A DNA stretch of 64,000 nucleotides from Bacteroidota bacterium (GTDB lineage: Bacteria > Bacteroidota > Bacteroidia > NS11-12g > UBA955), in contig JAURFW010000004.1 in assembly GCA_030834125.1 (NCBI GenBank), forward strand, positions 1 to 64,000, read 5' to 3'. Every line of letters starts with the position of its first letter. Position 1 is the first letter of the stretch. Positions 54,513 through 63,740 of this stretch are shown in pieces. The translations under genes and the position numbers were made by a program. The notes below the pieces were generated by a model that was not told the DNA's origin, made no database searches, and saw nothing but the letters and a program-made list of their open reading frames with translations.

Positions 54513-55610
54513 TTACTTCTGTAAAAATGGCAATTTCACTACTTCAGCTTTTAGCAGTTTGCCTCTTATTTCAATAAAAATCTCAGTTCCTGATTTACTC
54601 ATTTCTCTTGGAACGTATCCCATACCGATAGCTTTATTTAGTGATGGGCTCATGGTGCCACTTGTAACTTCTCCAACGGCATTTCCATCGGCATCACAGA
54701 TAGTGTAGTGTTGTCTGGGAATTCCTCTGTCGATTAACTCAAAACCTACTAATTTTTTACTCGGTTTATTTTCTTTGATTTTTAAGTGATGTTCACTCAT
54801 AAAAAATGGGTGATTGAACTTCGTAATCCAGCCTAAACCTGCTTCTATCGGACTAGTCTCATCATTAATATCATTTCCATAAAGGCAGAACCCCATCTCT
54901 AATCTCAAAGTATCTCTAGCTCCAAGACCGCATGCCTTAATATTATATTCACTACCTGCACTCATTACAGTATCCCACAATAATTTAGCATCAGCATTTT
55001 TAACGTATAATTCAAATCCACCTGCACCTGTATATCCTGTATTCGAAATGATGCAATTAATATCACCAATTGTCCCTTCTGTAAAGTGGTAATAAGGGAT
55101 TTCTTCAAGATTACTTGGCGTAAGTTCTTGTAGGATTTTAGCTACGTTTGGTCCTTGAACTGCAAGTAGTGAATAATTGTCAGATGCATTGTTTAACTCG
55201 GCCTTGAATTTTTCATTTTGCTTATGAATCCAATTTAAATCTTTCTCAATATTTGAAGCATTAATAACCAATAAATATTTGTGTTGATTAAAACGATAAA
55301 CTAACAGGTCATCTACAATTCCACCTTTGTCGTTAGGTAAACAAGAATATTGAACCCTACCATCAGTTAGAGCCGAAACATCATTCGTTGTAATATATTG
55401 TACGAGGTCAAAAGCATTTTCCCCTTCTACAAAAACTTCACCCATATGACTTACATCAAAAACTCCTACACTATTTCTCACTGCATGATGTTCTTGAATT
55501 AAGTTGTCATATAACACCGGCATATTGTATCCAGCAAAAGGAACCATTTTAGCTCCTAAGTCAATATGAACTTGCGTTAACGCCGTGTTTTTTAATGCAT
55601 TTGCTTCCAT
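54513..55610 (-). CDS. gcvT: glycine cleavage T-protein (aminomethyltransferase)
   Basis: Transfers the methylene of the lipoyl-bound aminomethyl group to tetrahydrofolate, releasing ammonia. 365 residues from ATG 55610, fixed by a TAnnTTTG element just upstream (55616-55623); a TTG ten codons earlier is rejected. Motifs: PFAGYNMPVLY near 24-34, FDVSHMGE, the folate-site Asp region TNDVSALTDGRVQYS, GYTGAGGFELYV and the C-terminal FMSEHHL to GYVPREM. Length fits GcvT. The other gcv genes (P, H) are not nearby, as is often the case in Bacteroidetes. Confidence 0.96.
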   Translation of the reverse strand: MEANALKNTALTQVHIDLGAKMVPFAGYNMPVLYDNLIQEHHAVRNSVGVFDVSHMGEVFVEGENAFDLVQYITTNDVSALTDGRVQYSCLPNDKGGIVDDLLVYRFNQHKYLLVINASNIEKDLNWIHKQNEKFKAELNNASDNYSLLAVQGPNVAKILQELTPSNLEEIPYYHFTEGTIGDINCIISNTGYTGAGGFELYVKNADAKLLWDTVMSAGSEYNIKACGLGARDTLRLEMGFCLYGNDINDETSPIEAGLGWITKFNHPFFMSEHHLKIKENKPSKKLVGFELIDRGIPRQHYTICDADGNAVGEVTSGTMSPSLNKAIGMGYVPREMSKSGTEIFIEIRGKLLKAEVVKLPFLQK

Positions 55611-55615
55611 TGCAA

Positions 55616-55623
55616 CAAAAATA
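55616..55623 (-). promoter_or_regulatory. -7 promoter element of gcvT (TATTTTTG)
   Basis: Exact TAnnTTTG match on the minus strand, 5 bp before the gcvT ATG; it separates gcvT from the upstream metal-uptake unit. Confidence 0.5.
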
Positions 55624-55641
55624 CAAAGATTGATTGGCAAT

Positions 55642-56226
55642 CTAATTAAAAATGTATGGCACTTGAATCTCTACATCGGTTTCACCCAATGCACAGTCTC
55701 CAGTTTTAATATTGGGTTGGTGTTTTAGGCTAACTATTATTGAACCTTCATCTTGCATAATGCCTTTCCAAAATGTTTCTAATCCCAATTCTAAATCATT
55801 TTGATCTTTATCAAGTCTTTCGATTTGCATAGTGACTACTTGAGCTAGTGTGTTTGGGGTATAGCAAATGAGGTGATCATTCGCTTCATAGATTATCTCT
55901 GAAGTAATGTCTTCATAATGATTATCATGAGTGGTATAGAATCTCAAATAACCATGGTAGGAATCGTTCAGTTTAAGCCTTAATGTATCTGGTATTATGG
56001 GGTCATTACCACCAATTCCATCCATGTCAGACCAAACTGCAATTTGGGAATCGTTAACGTTTGAATCATTGACTAGGTTAAGCATTACTTTAGTGATTAA
56101 TTCACCCTCATCATGCTTGTAATCCTCATCATGTTCTTTTTCGCAAGAAGTTGCAAAAATTAGAATTGTAGCTAATAATGCAATGTTTGATAATTTAAAA
56201 ACCTGTTTCATTTTATATTTATTCAT
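55642..56226 (-). CDS. lipoprotein partner of the TonB receptor
   Basis: 194 residues; lipoprotein signal with lipobox ATSC (Cys28), followed by an acidic and His-rich start of the mature part (EKEHDEDYKHDEGE). The body is a beta-rich domain (MLNLVNDSNVND, then IAVWSDMDGIGGNDPIIPDTLRL) of a type I recall next to TonB receptors in Bacteroidetes. The ATG overlaps the TonB gene stop (ATGA), so it is co-translated. Probably a surface or periplasmic accessory in metal or ligand uptake; the ligand is inferred only from the His/acid content here and in the neighbours. Confidence 0.78.
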   Translation of the reverse strand: MNKYKMKQVFKLSNIALLATILIFATSCEKEHDEDYKHDEGELITKVMLNLVNDSNVNDSQIAVWSDMDGIGGNDPIIPDTLRLKLNDSYHGYLRFYTTHDNHYEDITSEIIYEANDHLICYTPNTLAQVVTMQIERLDKDQNDLELGLETFWKGIMQDEGSIIVSLKHQPNIKTGDCALGETDVEIQVPYIFN

Positions 56227-58436
56227 TTATTTAAGTTATATTCAATGTTTATTCCAATATTCCTTGATGGACCGGGAGTGAAATACCGGAACTGATCAAG
56301 GTAATTTCTGTAGGTTTGGTTTGTAAGGTTTTGTATAAAAATTGAAAGTTTCCATCGTAGTAATATTATTGGAAGTTTCCATTTAAAATGCAATAAGGTA
56401 TATGCCTTTGGCGGTGGCATGAGGTCTGTTCCAATAGTGTAAAAGCTTTGTTGACCAATATGTTCGAAATTGATTTCAAAAGAATTTTCCCTGAAAGTGT
56501 AGGTTGGAGTAAACAGGATTCTTGGAGGCGGAAGAAAAGTAGGGTAGCGCTCAGGTTTGTGTATTTGCCCGTAGGTTATTTCTGCATATAGTCTGAAATT
56601 AAAATGCCTTAATTTGAGGTTCCCGTCTACCGCAATACCGAGAAAACTACTTGGTAACTGTTCGTATATGTAATGAGGAAATGCTCCGCGTACAGTTAAA
56701 ATGGGCTTCACTTGAGGATTTAAATGAATATAATTTGGACTGTATTGATAAAAACCTTGTACTATCCAGTTTGATAACTTATTTCTGCCATTTAAAACGT
56801 ATTCCGCTTTAATACCAGTTTCTGCTTTTAAATTACTATTCCCTTCTTCATACGATGCACTACCATGATGTACACCTTTGCTGTAAAGTTCATTGATACT
56901 TGGGGGTCGCCAAGCAATAGTTGTATGCAATTCGTGGTGATTCTTTTTACTGTGAAAGTGTGTGCTATTTCCTATCGAAAACCCACTATAATTATGAGTA
57001 TTATTATGTGTTAATGACTTAATTGAAACATAATTAAGCCTTGTAGATAATGTGTTTTCCAAGTTTTTGTTTCGAATTGGAATTTTCCATGCTCCCAATA
57101 GTGCGGCTTTTAGTTGTTGCATCATAGGAACTAGGTAATACCCTCCGTAATCTTGATTACTTATTTCAACTTCTTCTCCAATGTAAATTTGATTCCATAA
57201 AGAGAAATATGATTTCTGAGCTATCTGATTAAGCCATAAATTTAATTGAGGAAACTGTAATGATGAGTTTCTGTGAGGATCATACTCTTTTCTCTCATTT
57301 CTTTGATATGACAATTGAAGTTTGGGGTAGTTTCTTTGTTTGCTTGGAATTTGAATTTGTGTGAGATAATGAATCGCAGATTGGTAGGGTTTTCCAATGT
57401 TATATGAAGATTCTGGATAAGTAATTATATTGTTTTGATTATTGATTGAGTTTAAGAGGTCTGTTGTATTCCCAATATGGCTACCTAAATAAATACCACT
57501 TTTTGAACGAAAATAACTTTGTTGAAATTCAAAAGGAGTATTTATAAGTTTGAACTTCCCACCAATAATAAAAAATTGCTCATTCATAGCCGTATTGGCA
57601 ACTATTCCTTGTGGAACCGAATAATCACTTGCATCTGTAAATGAAGTGCTTGTGTAAAAACCTGATTTGTTTTTGTTATTTGATTTTGAAAAATGTAATC
57701 CAGTATGTCGGACATTTCCGTTGCTTTCAAATGATGTATTCCATTTAAATTGATTTAAGTTTTCATCATAGTTGGGTACATATTTTACGTTAATATTATT
57801 CCCCCAAGAACCAAAAGCTTTTAAAATTGCGTTTGCCCCTTTTTGTATTTCAATATCTTGAATGCCCGATCGCCCTAGTTCAGGTGCGTGATCATTTCCC
57901 CAAGGTTGGCTTCCGATAGCTAAATTATCTTGTAAAATTGGTACTCGTGAGCCGAATAGATTTTGAATAATGGGTTTACTTATTGTGCGACCTGTAGAAA
58001 TCAATTGTACCATTGACAATCCCTTCATCTTTTCTGAAATATTAGAAGATTCTAATAATGAGAGATTTTTTAAATGTAGGTGATTGTGGTGGATTAATTC
58101 AGTTTTTGCATGAATATGTACTCCATGGATATCTTCAAATAAACCTAAATCAATAAAAATTGTATCTCGGTTGATTACATTAATTGAAAGCGATGTATCT
58201 GTTGAAAACCATGTTATTATTTTAGCCGAATTTGCACAATAATTTTCAAATAGTGCACCGCCATTAAAATCAGTGAATCCACTAATATTGTTATCGGTGA
58301 GTATTACAGGCAAACCACTTACGGGGATGCCGCTATTTTTATCGATTACGGTAAATTGGAATTTACAGGAATCCCACTGGCTATTTAGGCTAGTATTAAT
58401 CATCCAAAGGATGAAAAATATGATTATTTTTTTCAT
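56223..58436 (-). CDS. TonB-dependent outer-membrane receptor, probably for metal uptake
   Basis: 737 residues. Signal peptide (to LNSQW). A CarboxypepD_reg-like N-domain (about 25-110: FQFTVIDKNSGIPVSGLPV to VHIHAKTELIHHNHLH) ends in a His-rich stretch. A plug domain follows with LQDNLAIGSQPWGNDHAPEL and GIQDIEIQKGANAIL, then a 22-strand barrel ending ...FTPGPSRNIGINIEYNLN, with a usual aromatic-poor terminus. The His-rich segment and the DUF2946-like small neighbour suggest a metal substrate such as zinc or copper; this is inference. It is co-translated with the lipoprotein downstream (ATGA). Confidence 0.88.
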   Translation of the reverse strand: MKKIIIFFILWMINTSLNSQWDSCKFQFTVIDKNSGIPVSGLPVILTDNNISGFTDFNGGALFENYCANSAKIITWFSTDTSLSINVINRDTIFIDLGLFEDIHGVHIHAKTELIHHNHLHLKNLSLLESSNISEKMKGLSMVQLISTGRTISKPIIQNLFGSRVPILQDNLAIGSQPWGNDHAPELGRSGIQDIEIQKGANAILKAFGSWGNNINVKYVPNYDENLNQFKWNTSFESNGNVRHTGLHFSKSNNKNKSGFYTSTSFTDASDYSVPQGIVANTAMNEQFFIIGGKFKLINTPFEFQQSYFRSKSGIYLGSHIGNTTDLLNSINNQNNIITYPESSYNIGKPYQSAIHYLTQIQIPSKQRNYPKLQLSYQRNERKEYDPHRNSSLQFPQLNLWLNQIAQKSYFSLWNQIYIGEEVEISNQDYGGYYLVPMMQQLKAALLGAWKIPIRNKNLENTLSTRLNYVSIKSLTHNNTHNYSGFSIGNSTHFHSKKNHHELHTTIAWRPPSINELYSKGVHHGSASYEEGNSNLKAETGIKAEYVLNGRNKLSNWIVQGFYQYSPNYIHLNPQVKPILTVRGAFPHYIYEQLPSSFLGIAVDGNLKLRHFNFRLYAEITYGQIHKPERYPTFLPPPRILFTPTYTFRENSFEINFEHIGQQSFYTIGTDLMPPPKAYTLLHFKWKLPIILLRWKLSIFIQNLTNQTYRNYLDQFRYFTPGPSRNIGINIEYNLNK

Positions 58437-58481
58437 TCATTTTCTTGTTTAGTTTTTTGATCGTTAAATTAAGTTGGGTTA

Positions 58482-58805
58482 TTAACAAGAAAATGGTGGT
58501 GCTTTATTAAAATAGAGTTTGTTTGGTTTTAAATAATTTGGGTCGACTGTAAATAGTTCATCCTTATTTATAATGAAGTCTATGGAGAAGATAAAATCAG
58601 ACTCAGTGTGATTCTTATATTGTAGATATAGAAAGTCACAAACAGCACAATTTTCCTCAATAATATGAGACGACTGATATGTTTGAGAACATTCACGTTG
58701 TAAATGTTCTTCTGAGCCATGTTTATGGATATGGAAATAGGATAACTGTAGGGCTATGAATGATAGCCAGAGAAGAACAAATCCTATCCACTTCCGTAAA
58801 ATCAT
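58482..58805 (-). CDS. DUF2946-like small His/Cys-rich protein
   Basis: 107 residues: N-terminal membrane helix or signal (GFVLLWLSFIALQLSYF), then HIHKHGSEEHLQREC, a CAVCDFLYLQY segment (CxxC), and a C-terminal KAPPFSC. The H-rich stretch, CxxC and terminal PP motif match what I know of the DUF2946/metal-associated family commonly next to TonB metal receptors. It likely binds a metal in the periplasm. It is 45 bp upstream of the TonB receptor on the same strand and 4 bp downstream of the next small gene, so part of the same operon. Confidence 0.75.
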   Translation of the reverse strand: MILRKWIGFVLLWLSFIALQLSYFHIHKHGSEEHLQRECSQTYQSSHIIEENCAVCDFLYLQYKNHTESDFIFSIDFIINKDELFTVDPNYLKPNKLYFNKAPPFSC

Positions 58806-58809
58806 TTTG

Positions 58810-59136
58810 TTATGCCAATTCCTGAAGAGAATTAGTCATTTCTCTTAATTCATCTCTATTTATTTCGTTTTCACAACGAATGCAAAGACTTAGAAAATAA
58901 GTAAAGTTTTCTTCGGCAGTTTCTATTTCCTCCGCCAATGGAATTGTGAAACCACTATTAGATTCAAGGTGTTGCCAAGTTAATCGCAACGCGCGAGTAA
59001 CCAAAGGGTCACTTTCAAGTTTAGCTAATTCTCTAACTTCTTGGATTTTTGGAATAATTTTATCGGATTGAATACCATTTTTCTCTACATCTGAAATGAT
59101 TGCTTCCAAGTCTGAATTTGCATTTTTGTTTTGCAT
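58810..59136 (-). CDS. small hypothetical helical protein at head of the metal operon
   Basis: 108 residues from ATG 59136; a TTG seven codons earlier overlaps the -7 element and is rejected. All-helical, acidic protein with no signal peptide (ISDVEKNGIQSDKIIPKIQEV, then LVTRALRLTWQHLE and FFLSLCIRCENEI in the form FTYFLSLCIRCENE). The CxxC near residue 85 could bind metal or be incidental. It opens the operon leading to the DUF2946-like gene, TonB receptor and lipoprotein. A regulatory or cytosolic role is possible but unsupported. Confidence 0.68.
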   Translation of the reverse strand: MQNKNANSDLEAIISDVEKNGIQSDKIIPKIQEVRELAKLESDPLVTRALRLTWQHLESNSGFTIPLAEEIETAEENFTYFLSLCIRCENEINRDELREMTNSLQELA

Positions 59137-59154
59137 ACTAATTCTATTGTGATG

Positions 59155-59162
59155 CAAAAGTA
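59155..59162 (-). promoter_or_regulatory. promoter of the metal-uptake operon (TTG, 20 bp, TACTTTTG)
   Basis: Minus-strand -7 element with TTG at 59183-59185 as -33; both motifs and the spacing are canonical for Bacteroidetes. Confidence 0.6.
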
Positions 59163-59170
59163 ATTCATTT

Positions 59171-60070
59171 TTAATCTTGTGGCAACGATTTACTTTGCTT
59201 TGGTGTATATCGGGTTGCGGTAAAAGTTGAAATCAATACTAAAACTAGAACAATAGCAGTCGTATATTTGAGTGTATCCGTTTTTAGAATAATTGCAATA
59301 ATTGTGGCTAATACGGGTTGAAGGTAAATATAAATACCTGCTAAACTCGGACCTGCCTTTTTCACAGCATATGCATTTAATAAATATACAAAAAAGCTGG
59401 TGAATATGAGTAAATACAAAATTTTATACGCGATTGAAATCGGTATTTGTTGCCAATCGGTCTCAACTAGATCAAATAATCCAATTGGTATCAAGTACAA
59501 CAGTCCAAATGTGAATGTTCCTCTATTTATAGTAATGGGTTTGTAAATCAAAGTGAGTTTTTTAACCCTTGTAAGATAAAGAGCATAAAAAATTGCATTG
59601 ATGGCAACTAGAATATCTCCTTTCCAGGTATCACTATATTGAATTGATGTTTTAGAACTGACGAGATAAATACTACCAAGCAATGCAAGTAATAAGCCAA
59701 TAATAAAACCAATATGGGGTCTTTTTTTTACCCGTATATGGTCAAAAACTCCAACAAATAAAGGAGTAAACAACATAAGTACAGATGCATTAATTGGAGA
59801 AGTTATTTCTAAGCCTAGAAAGAATAAGTACATATTGCCACTTGTTCCCAAAAGTCCACAAATTGCAAATTCTTTACCATGGTTTTTCCAATCAATTTTT
59901 TCAGCTGTAAATAATCTCGCAAATATTTGAAAAAACACAAAGGCAAAACCAATTCTTAAAAGTGTGAGTGCGTCTGCATTCATGTAGGTAGGCATGATTT
60001 GCCCTGCCCAAGAAAAAAGTATAGCGTAAAATAGGCTAACCAGAAATAAAGATAAATGAACGGTCCACAT
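59171..60070 (-). CDS. EamA/DMT family transporter
   Basis: 299 residues from ATG 60070, sharing a base with the DnaJ-domain gene stop (TAATG). Ten transmembrane helices in two EamA repeats; repeat 1 contains PTYMNADALTLLRIGFAFVFF and GLEITSPINASVLMLFTPLFVG, repeat 2 AYAVKKAGPSLAGIYIYLQPVLATIIA. Family members export metabolites or amino acids; the substrate is not predictable. Co-transcribed with the DjlA-like gene by overlap, and the downstream gap contains the promoter of the metal operon. Confidence 0.9.
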   Translation of the reverse strand: MWTVHLSLFLVSLFYAILFSWAGQIMPTYMNADALTLLRIGFAFVFFQIFARLFTAEKIDWKNHGKEFAICGLLGTSGNMYLFFLGLEITSPINASVLMLFTPLFVGVFDHIRVKKRPHIGFIIGLLLALLGSIYLVSSKTSIQYSDTWKGDILVAINAIFYALYLTRVKKLTLIYKPITINRGTFTFGLLYLIPIGLFDLVETDWQQIPISIAYKILYLLIFTSFFVYLLNAYAVKKAGPSLAGIYIYLQPVLATIIAIILKTDTLKYTTAIVLVLVLISTFTATRYTPKQSKSLPQD

Positions 60071-60816
60071 TAGTTCCAACCTTTTTTCTTCTTAATATTT
60101 TCATAAGCTTTTTGGACACGAACAAATTTTTCGGAAGCAGCATTTTTTTCTGTTTCGGAAAGTCCTTGTAATCTATCTGGGTGAAAACGCTTTGCTAAAT
60201 CTCTGTATGCCTTTTTTATTTCGGATTCTGTGGCATTAGGTGATACATCCAAAATTTTATAATCAGCATCCACACTACTAACAAACATTGCTTTTAGCGA
60301 CAAATAATCAGGTTTGCTCACACCAAGTTGGTTAGAAACAATTTGAATGATATTTACTTCTGCATCCGAGACATTCCCATCAGCTCTTGAAATTCTAAAA
60401 AGTATATGAACTAACTCAAGTCTCTGGCTGTAACCCATTCTATTACGAAGGTTTCTACATACTTCGTATAGATTATGTTCTTGTTTAAGATAATCCCTTA
60501 GGGTTAATAGCATTTCTATACTTTGCTGTTCACCGTAGGTTCTAATGAGCATAGATTTGACCAAATCTAATTCACTCTTCATCGCCTTGCCGTCTGCTTT
60601 CATTACCGCGGCAATTAATACCAATAAAGAATTTTTAAAGTCTACATGAGAAGCAGTATTTTGGTATGAAAAACTATTTTGACCTCCATATTCGTTCGGG
60701 GTGTTCTCTCCAGTGTAAGCATAATCTATATAGGATCCTATAAGAAAGCCCACGACAGCCCCAAATGTTCCCGAAGACAGAAATCCAATTAATGCGCCTA
60801 TTATTCTAAAACTCAA
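60070..60816 (-). CDS. DjlA-like protein: TerB-type domain plus C-terminal J domain
   Basis: 248 residues. A Gly-rich membrane segment (residues 5-30), a TerB-like helical domain (about 60-165: SLLVLIAAVMKADGKAMKSELDLVKSML and HILFRISRADGNVSDAE), and a J domain at the C-terminus (about 182-248) with the essential HPD in RFHPDRLQ. This layout is that of DjlA co-chaperones, which recruit DnaK to the membrane. Overlaps the downstream EamA gene (TAATG). The partner process is unknown. Confidence 0.9.
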   Translation of the reverse strand: MSFRIIGALIGFLSSGTFGAVVGFLIGSYIDYAYTGENTPNEYGGQNSFSYQNTASHVDFKNSLLVLIAAVMKADGKAMKSELDLVKSMLIRTYGEQQSIEMLLTLRDYLKQEHNLYEVCRNLRNRMGYSQRLELVHILFRISRADGNVSDAEVNIIQIVSNQLGVSKPDYLSLKAMFVSSVDADYKILDVSPNATESEIKKAYRDLAKRFHPDRLQGLSETEKNAASEKFVRVQKAYENIKKKKGWN

Positions 60817-60828
60817 AATAAAATAAAT

Positions 60829-61866
60829 TTAGGGTTGAGAGATGATAAAATCTTGAAATTGCTTCACTTTATTTTTGATAAGTACTCCTTGAGTAAGCCA
60901 CAAATTAGAGTCTTCAGATGATTTAATCCAAAATAGTTTGGTTTGAACAGTTTCTGTATTGGTGGTATTTGCATTTACCTCAGTGTCTTCAAAATTTGGA
61001 TTGTCGAAAATACTTATGGAAATATGTTTTTTATTGGTTAACGTATAATCGAATGTGATTATTGGTGTAGAGTTTATTATTGAATCCCTACGCGGAATAT
61101 CCTTGTTAATGCCGGCTATATCGCCTGTTTCTCGGCTGAAATTTGAACACAGTAATAAATACCCGCTTAGTAACGAAATGTTAGCATTTTCAATTGTTTT
61201 ATTCTGATGAATGAGTTCGGGAGCTTTATTTTCTTGGTTTTGTATGCTGAAATTCCATTCTGGATTTTGTGGCCAATTTACATTTAATTGGCTAATCTCA
61301 TCAGGTGAAACTTCCAAAAGTTGAGAAGATCTCCATAGATTAATATTAGTATTGAAATATGGAGTAGCATATCCATTAAAGTTCTGTATTTCCACTAAAC
61401 ACGGTCTATCTGTTCCTTCTTTAAACATGAAAGTTGCTAATTGGTCTTGAGCAGGCCCTCCTACATAAATAGATTGAACTTCTTTGCCATTTGCGAAAAA
61501 AGTTGCTTTTGTGGCAAACTGAGTTAGTTGTCGGTTAACAAATTTAGATTGTTCATCAGTGGTAGGTCTTTGAATACGTAGTTTTGGCATTAACCAAAAT
61601 ATTAGCTGTTTAATACTATTTGTATCTGCTTTATAATTACCGAGATCATTTTTTACAAACCATACGTTATTCTCTTTATAAAAGGTTAAAATTCTTTGTG
61701 ATTCGTCATTTGGAACAAATTCAACTTTATCGATTAATTTGGGATTTTCAATAGAAAATAATTTTGGGTCCCATTCGGAAGTCTGATTTAAATTTTTCCA
61801 CAGGAAGCCCAAACTTGTCAGTACCAAAATGATAATTATAATAGGACGTATGATTTTTTTGTTCAT
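60829..61866 (-). CDS. DUF4340-like membrane-anchored protein
   Basis: 345 residues from ATG 61866 (an upstream TTG is rejected). N-terminal membrane anchor (RPIIIIILVLTSLGFLW), then a beta-rich extracytoplasmic domain with KNNVWFVKNDLGNYKADTNSIKQLIFWLMPK in the form NNVWFVKND and ADTNSIKQLIFWL, typical of DUF4340 proteins that occur beside gliding/ABC complexes in Bacteroidetes. Here it is alone upstream of the DjlA-like gene, with its own promoter. Function unknown. Confidence 0.72.
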   Translation of the reverse strand: MNKKIIRPIIIIILVLTSLGFLWKNLNQTSEWDPKLFSIENPKLIDKVEFVPNDESQRILTFYKENNVWFVKNDLGNYKADTNSIKQLIFWLMPKLRIQRPTTDEQSKFVNRQLTQFATKATFFANGKEVQSIYVGGPAQDQLATFMFKEGTDRPCLVEIQNFNGYATPYFNTNINLWRSSQLLEVSPDEISQLNVNWPQNPEWNFSIQNQENKAPELIHQNKTIENANISLLSGYLLLCSNFSRETGDIAGINKDIPRRDSIINSTPIITFDYTLTNKKHISISIFDNPNFEDTEVNANTTNTETVQTKLFWIKSSEDSNLWLTQGVLIKNKVKQFQDFIISQP

Positions 61867-61886
61867 AAGCAATTAATTTGCAGTTG

Positions 61887-61894
61887 CAAAAATA
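61887..61894 (-). promoter_or_regulatory. promoter of the DUF4340-like gene (TTG, 18 bp, TATTTTTG)
   Basis: Minus-strand TAnnTTTG with a TTG at 61913-61915 as -33. Confidence 0.55.
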
Positions 61895-61986
61895 GTACGA
61901 GCCTTCGATAAACAAGAGGCTTTTTGGTGAATGGTAGAAAAAGAAAAAAAAAATATCTTGGATGTTGAAAAGTTAGAAATAATGAC

Positions 61987-61994
61987 TATTTTTG
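61987..61994 (+). promoter_or_regulatory. promoter of the tRNA-tuf cluster (TTG, 19 bp, TATTTTTG)
   Basis: TTG at 61965-61967 and the exact -7 element are 19 bp apart, the best full Bacteroidetes promoter in the window, 69 bp before the first tRNA. Confidence 0.75.
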
Positions 61995-62063
61995 CAGTCC
62001 TTTTAGAGAGAATCGTATGAAAACATATGAATAATCTAACGGAAATCGTTCTGTAAAATACAA

Positions 62064-62136
<73 letters not shown>

Positions 62137-62179
62137 CAAAGGTATTAAAAGCGTAAGGGTACCCATTCCCTTCCAAAAT

Positions 62180-62262
62180 GGGGGTATCGCATAGCGGCAA
62201 TTGCGGCGGACTGTAAATCCGCTCCTTCGGGTTCAGTGGTTCGAGTCCACTTACCCCCACCA
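62180..62262 (+). tRNA. tRNA-Tyr (anticodon GTA)
   Basis: Class II tRNA with long variable arm; acceptor GGGGGTA pairs with TACCCCC, anticodon loop CTGTAAA gives GTA. Unlike its neighbours it is followed by CCA in the DNA (62260-62262). Confidence 0.96.
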
Positions 62263-62284
62263 CACGTTTTTAGTATCTTTATTT

Positions 62285-62357
62285 GCGGGAGTAGCTCAGT
62301 TGGTAGAGCGACAGCCTTCCAAGCTGTAGGTCGCGAGTTCGAGCCTCGTCTCCCGCT
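62285..62357 (+). tRNA. tRNA-Gly (anticodon TCC)
   Basis: 73 nt; acceptor GCGGGAG pairs with CTCCCGC, anticodon loop CTTCCAA gives TCC, T-loop AGTTCGAGCC. Confidence 0.97.
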
Positions 62358-62392
62358 CGCATCGAAGCAAGAGGAAACTTTTGCGGGGATAA

Positions 62393-62464
62393 GCCGATGT
62401 AGCTCAGGGGTAGAGCGTTTCCTTGGTAAGGAAAAGGTCAGGGGTTCAATTCCCCTCATTGGCT
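62393..62464 (+). tRNA. tRNA-Thr (anticodon GGT)
   Basis: 72 nt; acceptor GCCGATG pairs with CATTGGC (one G-T), anticodon loop CTTGGTAA region gives GGT, T-loop GGTTCAATTCC. Directly precedes tuf. Confidence 0.96.
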
Positions 62465-62509
62465 CAAAGTAACAGTTAATAAATAAAAAAAAATAAACAA
62501 CAAACTACT

Positions 62510-63694
62510 ATGGCAAAAGAAACATTTGACCGTTCCAAGCCGCACTTAAACATTGGTACCATTGGTCACGTCGACCACGGAAAAACTACCTTGACTGCGG
62601 CAATCACAACCGTTTTGGCGAACAAAGGATTTTCCGAAAAGCGCTCATTCGACGAAATCGATTCAGCTCCAGAAGAAAAGGAGCGTGGTATCACAATTAA
62701 CACGGCTCACGTTGAGTATCAGACTGCAAATCGTCACTATGCTCACGTTGACTGTCCAGGTCACGCTGACTATGTGAAGAACATGGTAACAGGTGCTGCC
62801 CAGATGGACGGAGCTATTTTGGTAGTTGCTTCTACTGATGGACCAATGCCTCAAACTCGTGAGCACATTCTATTGGCTCGCCAGGTTGGTGTACCTCGTC
62901 TTGTAGTATTTATGAACAAAGTTGACATGGTTGACGATGCTGAGCTACTTGACTTAGTTGAAATGGAAATTCGTGAGTTATTAGACTTTTATGAGTTTGA
63001 TTCAGATAATACTCCTATTGTTCGTGGATCTGCATTGGGTGGATTAAATGGTGATGATAAATGGGTTGATTCAATAATGGATTTGATGAATGCAGTTGAT
63101 GAATGGGTTCCTGTTCCACCGCGTTTGGTTGACCAACCATTCTTGATGCCAATCGAAGACGTGTTTTCAATCACTGGTCGTGGTACAGTTGCAACTGGAC
63201 GTATCGAGCGTGGTGTAATAAACGTTGGTGATGGTGTTGATCTTATCGGTTTTAGTGATAAATTGTCTTCAACAGTTACAGGGGTAGAGATGTTCCGTAA
63301 ATTATTGGATAGAGGTGAGGCTGGTGACAATGCCGGTTTATTACTTCGTGGAATTGATAAAGAAGATATTCGCCGCGGTATGGTTATCTGTGCTCCAGGT
63401 TCAGTTAAGCCACATAAGAAATTCAAAGCTGAGGTTTACGTTTTGTCAAAAGAAGAAGGTGGACGTCATACTCCATTCTTTAACAAATATCGTCCTCAAT
63501 TCTATTTCCGTACAACTGACGTAACTGGAGAAATCATGTTAGCAGAAGGTACTGAAATGGTAATGCCTGGTGATAATGTTTCTATCACTGTTGAGTTGAT
63601 CAACGATGTAGCGATGGAAAAAGGTCTACGTTTCGCGATCCGTGAGGGTGGTAGAACAGTAGGTGCTGGTCAGGTAACTGAAATTATAAACTAA
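62510..63694 (+). CDS. tuf: translation elongation factor Tu
   Basis: GTPase that brings aminoacyl-tRNA to the ribosome. 394 residues, normal. P-loop GHVDHGKT at 19-26, switch [14 protein letters not shown], base motif NKVD near 136-139, domain II and III motifs ([27 protein letters not shown]). Codon use is strongly biased compared with neighbours, as expected for a highly expressed gene. It sits in the conserved order tRNAs, tuf, tRNA-Trp, secE. A purine- and A-rich leader with no Shine-Dalgarno precedes the ATG. Probably transcribed with the tRNAs from the promoter at 61965-61994. Confidence 0.99.
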   Translation: MAKETFDRSKPHLNIGTIGHVDHGKTTLTAAITTVLANKGFSEKRSFDEIDSAPEEKERGITINTAHVEYQTANRHYAHVDCPGHADYVKNMVTGAAQMDGAILVVASTDGPMPQTREHILLARQVGVPRLVVFMNKVDMVDDAELLDLVEMEIRELLDFYEFDSDNTPIVRGSALGGLNGDDKWVDSIMDLMNAVDEWVPVPPRLVDQPFLMPIEDVFSITGRGTVATGRIERGVINVGDGVDLIGFSDKLSSTVTGVEMFRKLLDRGEAGDNAGLLLRGIDKEDIRRGMVICAPGSVKPHKKFKAEVYVLSKEEGGRHTPFFNKYRPQFYFRTTDVTGEIMLAEGTEMVMPGDNVSITVELINDVAMEKGLRFAIREGGRTVGAGQVTEIIN

Positions 63695-63715
63695 CAGCGA
63701 AAGCTATCAATAAAA

Positions 63716-63739
63716 GAAGGAGTCTTGTACTCCTTTTTA
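63716..63739 (+). terminator. weak terminator or attenuator after tuf
   Basis: 7-bp stem (AAGGAGT with ACTCCTT), CTTGT loop, followed by a T run. tRNA-Trp begins two bases later, so it may only partly end transcription. Confidence 0.6.
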
Positions 63740-63740
63740 T

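Noticed and set aside
62145-62472. Open frames of 78 and 104 codons on both strands
   Set aside because: They run across three tRNA genes; open only because tRNAs lack stops in those frames.
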